Below, in pieces: positions 1-5,422 of a stretch of 5,422 nucleotides of DNA. Where the stretch lies: the NCBI GenBank assembly GCA_031256755.1, contig JAIRPZ010000311.1:1-5422 (forward strand). The letters are read 5' to 3'. The translations under genes were made by a program, and so were the position numbers. This DNA comes from Planctomycetaceae bacterium. GTDB lineage: Bacteria; Planctomycetota; Planctomycetia; Pirellulales; Thermoguttaceae. The notes under the pieces were generated by a model, which saw only the letters and a list, made by a program, of their open reading frames with translations, did not search any database and was not told the DNA's origin. Each line of letters begins with the position of its first letter. The stretch's first letter is position 1.

Positions 1-696
1 CCGAAAAACGCAGACGGCTTGAAACAATGGTTTAACGGTGCTTTGCAACAATATGGTATTCCGCAACAGTCCGCAGCGCAAGCAAGAGAATGGTCAACAT
101 TGGGTCATACGTTTTATTATGGACAAAGCGGAACGGATGCGTTGGCGGCTTGGAATTCGCTTGCGAATATGTATCGAAGTTTTCGGCAGGGAGAAGGTGT
201 CGGACGCAATCAAGGACAGCAGCATAATCGTCCCGGTCGTTCACGCTGGGCGGAAGCAGAAACAATACGGAACATTACGAATCAGTCGGCAGCGCAACAT
301 TGTCAACAGTATGTTCAACCGCGGCAAAATGCGTTTCCAAGAGCGGAATTTGGTCTGCCGATAATTACACATTTCAAAGATACGGGCGAACCGGCGGACA
401 CGGAAATCAATCATCCGCAAGGCGACCGAATGGGCAGCCCGCTGATTTTGCGCCCGCTGAAAATACAGGACGGTAAAATCGTTCCTGTTGTCTTACGGTT
501 ACAAACAGAAGTATTGCAGTCAGTAAAATTAAAAGAAGTTAAAAACGGAAGGCAACTTGCCGATAATGTGCCGGTTCGTATTCAGGAGTTAGCAAACTGG
601 AAAGATTCGCCGATGTACAAGAGAACGCAAACCGGTTCTGCATTGGAGGCGTTTTTGACGTATTGCAAAGAACAGCATTACACGGAGGTTAAATGA
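1..696 (+). CDS. cmr1: Type III-B CRISPR RAMP protein Cmr1, C-terminal part (5' end outside window)
   Basis: The reading frame is open from base 1 and ends at TGA 694-696, giving 231 codons. The TTG at base 19 is not needed as a start, because the frame continues upstream out of the window. Cmr1 is a RAMP-fold subunit that, in characterised Cmr complexes, sits with Cmr6 at the head near the crRNA 3' end and contacts target RNA. Seen here are three blocks I recognise from the Cmr1 C-terminal half. GRSRWAEAETIR starts at base 235 (usually GRSxWPE, so the Pro is Ala here). FPRAEFGLPI is at 334-363. RMGSPLILRPLK is at 427-462. A polar, Gln- and Asn-rich stretch (about 190-320) surrounds the first block. 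The stop overlaps the cmr2 start by four bases, which implies translational coupling. The N-terminal RAMP half with its glycine-rich loop cannot be assessed. The family assignment is strong because both the motifs and the operon position agree. Confidence 0.93.
   Translation, partial: PKNADGLKQWFNGALQQYGIPQQSAAQAREWSTLGHTFYYGQSGTDALAAWNSLANMYRSFRQGEGVGRNQGQQHNRPGRSRWAEAETIRNITNQSAAQHCQQYVQPRQNAFPRAEFGLPIITHFKDTGEPADTEINHPQGDRMGSPLILRPLKIQDGKIVPVVLRLQTEVLQSVKLKEVKNGRQLADNVPVRIQELANWKDSPMYKRTQTGSALEAFLTYCKEQHYTEVK
684..688 (+). promoter_or_regulatory. Shine-Dalgarno for cmr2/cas10
   Basis: GGAGG lies inside the last codons of cmr1. Two consecutive ATG codons follow, at 693 and 696. The spacing is 4 bases to the first and 7 bases to the second, so the second ATG (protein beginning MSKKH) is the better-spaced start. 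The choice changes the product by one residue. Confidence 0.7.
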
Positions 697-2294
697 TGAG
701 CAAAAAGCACTTATTGGCAATTTCATTAGGACCGGTGCAGGGGTTTATTGCGGCAGCAAGAAAAACCCGCGATTTATGGTTCGGTTCGTTTTTGCTTTCC
801 GATATTGCAAAAAAAACGGCAAAGAAAATATACGAGTCCGGCGGTGAACTCATCTTTCCGGGCGTTGAAAATGTTGCACAATTAGACGATGATGAGATAG
901 ACAAAGATGAGAATTTTTCTGTTGCCAATGTTATTCTCGCCGTTGTTGAAAATCCGTCTGAAGTGGCAAAACAAGCCGAAGCAGCCGCAAAGCAAGCGTG
1001 GAATATGCGTGTTGAAACAGCAAAGAAAAAAGTTGAAGAATACGGCAATAATATTTTGCGGCAGGATATTTGGGACAAGCAAAAAGACGATTTCGTTGAA
1101 TGCTATGCCGCTTGGGTTCCGTATGAAAATGAATCGGATTACAAAACGCAGCGTCAACGGGTCATGAAAATCCTTGCTGGTCGGAAGGCGTTGCGGGACT
1201 TTAAGCCGGAGGCAATAACGAATGCCTGCTTGCCGAAAAGTTCGCTTGACGGGGCAAGAGATACGGTGTTAAACGAAACATTGCCGAAACATCTTACTGA
1301 CAATCTGCATATTCGCCGCGGCGAACAACTTGATTTAATCGGCGTGGTGAAACGTTTCGGCGGCGGACGCAAGAAATTTTCATCGCTCGGTGAAATTGCC
1401 GTCAATCCGGTTCTCCCAGTCAGAGCAGAAGGTTTTTCGGCTGACGAAGTCGACGACGAAGACCAAGATTTCTCAAAGTGTCCGTATCTTGCGGTGATTT
1501 GTGCCGACGGTGATAAAATGGGAGCAGCGATTTCACAACTTGATTCACCGGATAAACATAAAGCATTTTCACTTGCATTAACAAAATTTTCGCAAGATGT
1601 CAAAAACATAGTTAAAAAAGACCATCATGGGGCGTTGGTTTACGCGGGCGGCGATGATGTTCTCGCTTTCGTTCCCGTTGATGAAGTTTTACCTTGTGCA
1701 AGAGAATTAAGCGAAAGTTTCAAGCAAGCATTAAGTGCTTATAAAAATGTTTCACTTTCTGTCGGCGTGGTGATAGGACATTATCATGAGATGTTGGAAA
1801 CGCTTTTGGAGTTTGCAAGACAAGCCGAAAAGAAAGCAAAGACAAAAAATAAAGGTAAGGAAAACGATGACCCTATTTACGGCGACAGAAACGGATTGGC
1901 AATTTCAATGTATCACCGCGGCAACGCCGAATGTTCGGTGCGGGAACAATGGACAGGAAACATTGATGAGCGAATCACTTGCTGGGCCGAGTTGTTTAAG
2001 GACAACGTCATTCCCCGCAAATTCCCTTACGATTTACGGACATTGAAGGATTTGTATAATGGCGTTAAACTGCCAGAAAATGACTTGGCGGACTGTTTGA
2101 AAAAGCAACTCCATGCAGCAGCAAAACATAAACAGATTCACGAAGCGAAAGCACAAGAATTATATGCGGCGTTTGGAAACATTCAAACGGTTGACGATGC
2201 AGAAAAACTCGTGAACGAAATGCTTATCGCACAAATGATTGGTGAAGTGCAAAACAAACGTGACAAAGCATTGAAAGGAGACCGCGATGCCTGA
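693..2294 (+). CDS. cas10: Type III-B CRISPR Cas10/Cmr2, compact form without HD domain, GGDD palm intact
   Basis: This is the large subunit of the Cmr complex, 533 aa. On target-RNA binding, the palm of the family polymerises ATP into cyclic oligoadenylate second messengers. The protein opens with AISLGPVQGFIAAARKTRDLWFGS (residues about 9-31), the start of the first palm domain. Further conserved blocks are PKSSLDGAR (181-189), RRGEQLDLIGVVKR (208-221), the metal-binding strand DGDKMG (272-277), the catalytic GGDD (319-322) and RNGLAISMYHRG (399-410). A lysine-rich linker (about 373-390) precedes the last block, and a helical C-terminal region follows. The roughly 200-residue N-terminal HD nuclease domain seen in Pyrococcus furiosus Cmr2 (871 aa) is absent, and cmr1 occupies the upstream DNA, so it has not been lost by frameshift. 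No paired CxxC zinc ribbon is visible; the cysteines are scattered. I infer that the protein signals through cyclic oligoadenylate but has no Cas10 DNase. The start overlaps cmr1 and the stop overlaps cmr3 by eight bases. Confidence 0.96.
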   Translation: MMSKKHLLAISLGPVQGFIAAARKTRDLWFGSFLLSDIAKKTAKKIYESGGELIFPGVENVAQLDDDEIDKDENFSVANVILAVVENPSEVAKQAEAAAKQAWNMRVETAKKKVEEYGNNILRQDIWDKQKDDFVECYAAWVPYENESDYKTQRQRVMKILAGRKALRDFKPEAITNACLPKSSLDGARDTVLNETLPKHLTDNLHIRRGEQLDLIGVVKRFGGGRKKFSSLGEIAVNPVLPVRAEGFSADEVDDEDQDFSKCPYLAVICADGDKMGAAISQLDSPDKHKAFSLALTKFSQDVKNIVKKDHHGALVYAGGDDVLAFVPVDEVLPCARELSESFKQALSAYKNVSLSVGVVIGHYHEMLETLLEFARQAEKKAKTKNKGKENDDPIYGDRNGLAISMYHRGNAECSVREQWTGNIDERITCWAELFKDNVIPRKFPYDLRTLKDLYNGVKLPENDLADCLKKQLHAAAKHKQIHEAKAQELYAAFGNIQTVDDAEKLVNEMLIAQMIGEVQNKRDKALKGDRDA

Positions 2295-3420
2295 AATCAT
2301 GATAACGCCCCGCGACCCTGTAATCGCACGTGACGGCAGACCTTTCGGTGCCGGTCAACGTATGAAATCGCTTGACTGGATTTATCCGTCTGTACTTGCC
2401 GGTTCGCTGCGGACAATGCTCGGCAAACAATGTGCTTACACTTTCAATGAGCAGGAAATTGAAACGTTAAAAAAGATTGAGTTCACAGGACCGCTGCCTT
2501 TTACAAAGGAAAAACTGTATTTTCCGAAGCCGCTGGATTGTGTTGTCAAAAAGAATGACAACGATGAAAACAACGGAACGGTTTATTCTGCAAGACCGCA
2601 GCCGTTAAAAGAAAATGAAGGGTGCAACTTGCCCGGCGGATTGCAGCCCGTTTTCCTGCCCGACGAAGCAGGCGGTGATTTCAAACCGAAAAAGACCGCC
2701 CCGTTTTGGTCGAGTGAAAAACTTTTACATTGGTTAGCGCAGGAACAAGAGAACGGTAAAGAATTTAACGATGACGATACTTTACAAACGTTGCCGCAGG
2801 AAGAACGTGTTCACGTTAAAATCGAACCGGCAACCGGCGCATCGGAACCGAAGATGTTGTTCTCGACAACGGGTTTGGATTTCAGCAACGTTCAAATAGC
2901 CGTAAAAATCAATGTACCTGATGAGTTAATCGCAGCGGCGGAAAAATTAAACGCATTCCATCCGCTTGGCGGTGAACGGCGGTTAGTCCATTGGAAAAGT
3001 GCCGGAGAAAACAATACGCAAACGGTGTTTCCGGCAGTACCGTCTTTTGCCGATACAAAACGTCTCCGAATGGTTTTAGCAACGCCGGCGATTTTTGCCT
3101 ATGACCGGCATGGCTGGCTGCCGGATTGGCTTGACGCAGAAACGTTCAGCGGAACACTGCCGAATGGCGATGTGAAAGTGAAACTTGCCGGTGCCGTCAT
3201 TGACCGCTGGCTGCCGTTGTCGGGCTGGAGTTATGCAAAAGTTCAACGTCGGGGACCGAAAGATGTCCGCCGGTTAGTTCCGGCAGGCAGCGTCTATTTT
3301 TTCGAGATACAAAGCGGAACCTTGCAGGATGCCGTCAACGCCAATTGGTTGAAAAACATTTGCGGCGGACCGCAAAATAACCGCGATGGCTTCGGTTTAG
3401 CCCTTTGGGGCATTTGGTAA
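2287..3420 (+). CDS. cmr3: Type III-B CRISPR RAMP protein Cmr3
   Basis: Cmr3 (377 aa) is the Cas5-like RAMP that, in known complexes, pairs with Cas10 and binds the 5' tag of the crRNA at the foot of the particle. The N-terminus shows the family signature PRDPVIARDGRPFG (residues 8-21), followed by SLDWIYPSVLAGSLRT (28-43). The central block RVHVKIEP (174-181) leads into LFSTTGLDF (191-199). A glycine-rich LGGERR lies at 227-232, and RRLVPAGSVYFFEI at 328-341. The C-terminal GGPQNNRDGFGLALWGIW (360-377) matches the usual Gly-rich ending of Cmr3. The start is supported by AAAGGAG at 2274-2280, six bases upstream, inside the cas10 tail. The eight-base overlap with cas10 fits coupled synthesis of the two subunits. 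An acidic, polar stretch at about 90-170 looks like the variable insertion region of the family. The protein appears complete. Confidence 0.96.
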   Translation: MPEIMITPRDPVIARDGRPFGAGQRMKSLDWIYPSVLAGSLRTMLGKQCAYTFNEQEIETLKKIEFTGPLPFTKEKLYFPKPLDCVVKKNDNDENNGTVYSARPQPLKENEGCNLPGGLQPVFLPDEAGGDFKPKKTAPFWSSEKLLHWLAQEQENGKEFNDDDTLQTLPQEERVHVKIEPATGASEPKMLFSTTGLDFSNVQIAVKINVPDELIAAAEKLNAFHPLGGERRLVHWKSAGENNTQTVFPAVPSFADTKRLRMVLATPAIFAYDRHGWLPDWLDAETFSGTLPNGDVKVKLAGAVIDRWLPLSGWSYAKVQRRGPKDVRRLVPAGSVYFFEIQSGTLQDAVNANWLKNICGGPQNNRDGFGLALWGIW

Positions 3421-3460
3421 CAGGATAACATTAACCGCCGTTTTTGCGGCAATAAAAACG
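3421..3460 (+). promoter_or_regulatory. cmr3-cmr4 spacer with two alternative small hairpins and no clear Shine-Dalgarno
   Basis: This is the only true gap between genes in the window. No GGAG-like sequence lies at usable spacing before the cmr4 ATG at 3461; the nearest 15 bases are A-rich. Two hairpins can form but exclude each other. One pairs CCGC 3435-3438 with GCGG 3446-3449. The other pairs CGTTTTT 3439-3445 with AAAAACG 3454-3460, ending exactly at the start codon, with one further G-T wobble possible at 3446/3453. Neither is followed by a U-tract, so a terminator is unlikely. A role in setting the cmr4 translation level is inference only. Confidence 0.4.
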
Positions 3461-4366
3461 ATGTCAAACACAAAACAATTTTGGATTCACTGTTTAACAC
3501 CGATGCACATCGGTGCCGGCCGCGGTCTCGGTCACATTGACTTGCCGCTTGTCCGCGAAAAGGCAACAAACTTTCCGTACATTCCGGGCAGTGCAATCAA
3601 AGGTGTCATTGCGGATTCTTATCAAGCCGATGAAAACAGCCGCAAAAGCAATCCTGCATTAAAAGCGGCTTTCGGCATCACTGATTCGTCCAACAACGAA
3701 AGCGGAAGCAACAGCGGTTCACTTGTTTTTACCGATGCCCGGTTGATTGCATTGCCGATTCGCAGTATTTACGGAACATTTGCTTGGACAGCATCGCCGG
3801 CAATCTTGCAGCGGTTAAAACGGGATTTGCAGGCAGCGAATCCTACTGCCGGCTTGCCGGACATCGACGTTGCCGAGAAAGAGACAGTCAACGTCACTAA
3901 CAGCAGTGTGCTGTCTGCGAAAGATAATAAGGTGTTTCTCGAAGACCTTGATTTAACCGCAGCAACAAACGATGCTGCGAAACAATGGGCAGAGTTTATT
4001 GCCGGAAACGTTTTTGTTCAACAGGAAGAACGAGATGCTTTTGTCAAACGTTTTGCCGTGCTGCACGATGACGTGTTCAACTTTCTTTCCGAAACGGGAA
4101 CGTCCGTTGATGCACATATCAAGATGGACAAAGATTCCAAAACTGTTGATAAAAAAAACGGCGGTTTATGGTACGAGGAATCGCTGCCTGCCGAAACGAT
4201 TTTATCCGGTATCCTTTGGTGCGATAAAGTATTCGGAAACAAAGAATTAACACAGGAAAAACTTTTAACCGATTACGGCAAGAATATACCGCTGCTGCAA
4301 TTCGGCGGCAAAGCAACTACCGGAAAAGGTCTCGTCCGGTTCATTACGGAAGGGGGAAACAAATAA
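3461..4366 (+). CDS. cmr4: Type III-B CRISPR RAMP protein Cmr4 (backbone, target-RNA nuclease)
   Basis: Cmr4 (301 aa) is the Cas7-family subunit that polymerises along the crRNA and cuts bound target RNA at 6-nt intervals. The N-terminus carries LTPMHIGAGRGLGHIDLPLVREKAT (about residues 12-36). Asp27 aligns with Asp26 of P. furiosus Cmr4, the residue needed for target cleavage, so RNase activity is expected. PYIPGSAIKG follows at 39-48. SGSLVFTDARL (85-95) and the adjacent LPIRSIYGTFAW form the second conserved block, and GKATTGKGLVRF (283-294) is the C-terminal glycine-rich RAMP loop. A Ser/Asn-rich stretch (about 74-87) just before the second block is probably a flexible loop. The start is set by homology, because the N-terminal strand begins right after it; no good ribosome binding site precedes it. 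The stop TAA shares its last base with the cmr5 ATG. Confidence 0.97.
   Translation: MSNTKQFWIHCLTPMHIGAGRGLGHIDLPLVREKATNFPYIPGSAIKGVIADSYQADENSRKSNPALKAAFGITDSSNNESGSNSGSLVFTDARLIALPIRSIYGTFAWTASPAILQRLKRDLQAANPTAGLPDIDVAEKETVNVTNSSVLSAKDNKVFLEDLDLTAATNDAAKQWAEFIAGNVFVQQEERDAFVKRFAVLHDDVFNFLSETGTSVDAHIKMDKDSKTVDKKNGGLWYEESLPAETILSGILWCDKVFGNKELTQEKLLTDYGKNIPLLQFGGKATTGKGLVRFITEGGNK
3578..3595 (+). repeat. 18-base exact repeat, copy 1 (in cmr4)
   Basis: TACATTCCGGGCAGTGCA encodes YIPGSA in Cmr4 and is identical base for base to 5055-5072 in cmr6, in the same reading phase. It marks the shared RAMP motif YIPGSA(I/L)KG. It is a coding similarity between paralogous subunits rather than a mobile or CRISPR repeat. 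Confidence 0.85.
4352..4356 (+). promoter_or_regulatory. Shine-Dalgarno-like G-tract for cmr5
   Basis: A run of five G lies in the last codons of cmr4. It is nine bases before the ATG at 4366 and eighteen before the in-frame ATG at 4375. It therefore favours the upstream start (protein beginning MSGMN) over the shorter one. Confidence 0.55.
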
Positions 4367-4731
4367 TGTCCGGCATGAACATTCAAACTATTGACCAGAA
4401 GTTAGCGGCAAGAGCCTATACAGAAGTCAGCAAGCGGGTGAAATCGCAAGATGCAAAGGAATACAAGACGTTTGCGAAGCAGTTTCCGGCGTTGATACAT
4501 ACCTGCGGTTTGTGTCAGGCGGTTGTCTTTGCGCAAAGCAAAAAAGGGGATGCAAGCAGTCACGTTCTTGACGATTTTGTACAAATTCTTGAACCGCAAA
4601 ACACGACAGACCATTTTGTTTCCACGACACGCAGTTTATCAATGTTGGACTACACCGTTTTATCCCGCCGTGCGATGCGGGCGGCGGAATGGCTGAAACG
4701 GCAGGCAGACGCTCTTATCGAAGGAGATTAA
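4366..4731 (+). CDS. cmr5: Type III-B CRISPR small subunit Cmr5
   Basis: Cmr5 (121 aa) is the small helical subunit that forms the minor filament of the Cmr complex alongside Cmr4 and helps hold the crRNA-target duplex. It has no catalytic residues. The sequence looks all-helical and matches the family at three places. These are the N-terminal QTIDQKLAARAYTEV (about 7-21), the core FPALIHTCGLCQAVVFAQSKKGD (about 40-62), and the C-terminal LSRRAMRAAEWLKRQADALI (about 99-118). The length is normal for the family. The start overlaps the cmr4 stop by one base (TAATG), so translation is probably by re-initiation after cmr4. That would link its amount to Cmr4, consistent with both being multi-copy subunits. 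Two cysteines at about residues 47 and 50 form a CGLC; a lone pair is not enough to propose a metal site. Confidence 0.95.
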   Translation: MSGMNIQTIDQKLAARAYTEVSKRVKSQDAKEYKTFAKQFPALIHTCGLCQAVVFAQSKKGDASSHVLDDFVQILEPQNTTDHFVSTTRSLSMLDYTVLSRRAMRAAEWLKRQADALIEGD

Positions 4732-4733
4732 CA

Positions 4734-5422
4734 ATGAGAACAGCATTAAAAGACATCGGACAAAACGGTTCACACGCAGGATTGATTCTTGCGAGGTACT
4801 TGCCGTTTGCAACAACAAAAGAAGAAAAGGACAATCAAAAGAGAACCGTCATGACTTATGCGATTGACGCAGTGAAACATTCGCACGACACGCACGACAT
4901 TTATCAATCAGCGTTTGACCGTTGGAAAGCAGCACTCAAAGCGGGAAAAATTGAGGCGAAAGAATTCACCGTTGACAGCCGGATGATTATCGGACTTGGT
5001 TCGTCTAACGTGTTGGAGGCGGGGATTACGCTGCATCAAACCTACGGCGTTCCTTACATTCCGGGCAGTGCATTGAAAGGATTGACGGCACATTACGCTT
5101 ATGAAAACGGAGTAAGTGATGAACACCGCAAATGGATTTTCGGCGAACAGGATTTTGCCGGTTTGGTGCAGTTTCACGATGCGTGGCTTGAACCTAAAGA
5201 CGTTAAGGATTGTCTTTTGCAAGACGTGATGACTCCGCATCATCAGGATTATTATGGACAAGATAAAGACGGGAATATACCGCCGAGTGAATTTGAATCG
5301 CCTGTTCCGGTGCCGTTTTTGGCGGTACAAGGCACGTTTTGTGTTGCGCTGTCTTGTGAAGATAATTCGGAACAAGGTAAGAAATGGTTGAAATTTGTGT
5401 GGCAATTACTCGGCGGAGCGTT
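4734..5422 (+). CDS. cmr6: Type III-B CRISPR RAMP protein Cmr6, N-terminal part (3' end outside window)
   Basis: The frame is open from ATG 4734 to the window edge, giving 229 complete codons and two extra bases with no stop. Cmr6 is a RAMP subunit capping the Cmr4 filament next to Cmr1 at the crRNA 3' end in known complexes. Recognisable blocks are HAGLILARYLPF near the N-terminus (about 14-25), GLGSSNVLEAGITLHQTYGVPYIPGSALKG (87-116), and LVQFHDAWLEP (about 148-158). DVMTPHHQDYY (164-174) and PVPVPFLAVQG (190-200) follow. All are typical of Cmr6, and the first 200 residues are intact. The start has a strong GAAGGAG at 4720-4726, seven bases upstream, overlapping the end of cmr5, and only two bases separate the cmr5 stop from this ATG. 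The missing C-terminus probably holds the glycine-rich RAMP loop. Confidence 0.95.
   Translation, partial: MRTALKDIGQNGSHAGLILARYLPFATTKEEKDNQKRTVMTYAIDAVKHSHDTHDIYQSAFDRWKAALKAGKIEAKEFTVDSRMIIGLGSSNVLEAGITLHQTYGVPYIPGSALKGLTAHYAYENGVSDEHRKWIFGEQDFAGLVQFHDAWLEPKDVKDCLLQDVMTPHHQDYYGQDKDGNIPPSEFESPVPVPFLAVQGTFCVALSCEDNSEQGKKWLKFVWQLLGGA
5055..5072 (+). repeat. 18-base exact repeat, copy 2 (in cmr6)
   Basis: This is the second copy of the sequence at 3578-3595, encoding YIPGSA at residues 108-113 of Cmr6. Identity of every third base across six codons is more than the protein motif requires, although shared codon preference could explain it. Confidence 0.85.

Noticed and set aside
19..21. TTG at base 19 as the start of a short cmr1-like gene
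   Set aside because: The frame is open to base 1, and the encoded part covers only the C-terminal half of Cmr1, so the gene is cut by the window edge rather than starting here.
689..1078. A 129-codon open frame on the - strand near the cas10 start
   Set aside because: Its Phe/Ser/Cys-rich product mirrors the Lys/Glu/Ala-rich sense strand, and it lies fully within cas10.
1154..1609. A 151-codon open frame on the - strand
   Set aside because: It is antisense to the most conserved part of cas10, and its Ser/Arg-rich composition is typical of a shadow frame.
3435..3460. Rho-independent terminator between cmr3 and cmr4
   Set aside because: The T-run is in the loop or stem and not after a GC-rich stem, the stems are only 4-8 bp, and an essential operon gene follows immediately.
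4908..5405. A 165-codon open frame on the - strand with a basic, hydrophobic product
   Set aside because: It lies wholly opposite cmr6, whose frame holds several conserved family motifs. The product resembles no family I recognise, and no ribosome binding site supports it.
1..5422. CRISPR array, tRNA, rRNA or insertion sequence
   Set aside because: Coding genes fill the window almost end to end. I saw no regularly spaced repeats, no terminal inverted repeats, no transposase motifs and no tRNA-like cloverleaf.

Overview
The window is the interior of a type III-B CRISPR-Cas (Cmr) effector operon. All genes lie on the + strand, in the order cmr1 (3' part) - cmr2/cas10 - cmr3 - cmr4 - cmr5 - cmr6 (5' part). 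The canonical Cmr gene order is kept and all six subunits of the complex are represented. The source looks bacterial: purine-rich Shine-Dalgarno sequences of the GGAGG type precede most starts, genes overlap by 1-8 bases, and base composition is moderate by eye. Nothing in the sequence fixes the phylum.

Layout. Bases 1-696 encode the C-terminal 231 residues of Cmr1; the gene begins outside the window. Bases 693-2294 encode a compact Cas10 (Cmr2). It has the palm-domain GGDD motif of cyclic oligoadenylate synthesis but starts directly at the first palm domain, with no N-terminal HD nuclease domain. Bases 2287-3420 encode Cmr3. A 40-base gap, the only real intergenic spacer here, leads to cmr4 (3461-4366), which keeps the Asp aligned with the target-RNA-cleaving residue of the family. 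Cmr5 (4366-4731) and the first 229 codons of Cmr6 (4734-5422) follow. No stretch longer than 300 bases lacks a gene.

How the genes work together (family knowledge). Cas10 and Cmr3 form the foot of the complex and hold the 5' tag of the crRNA. Repeated Cmr4 and Cmr5 subunits form the two backbone filaments, and Cmr6 and Cmr1 cap the crRNA 3' end. Target RNA is cut by Cmr4 at 6-nt intervals, and target binding switches on the Cas10 palm to make cyclic oligoadenylates that activate separate CARF or SAVED effectors. No CRISPR array, cas6, cas1/cas2 or such effector lies inside the window, so they would have to be nearby or elsewhere in the genome.

This is a recognisable system rather than an undescribed one. 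The points most worth a second look are the HD-less, zinc-ribbon-less small Cas10, and the cmr4 start, which alone lacks a Shine-Dalgarno and sits directly behind two mutually exclusive small hairpins.
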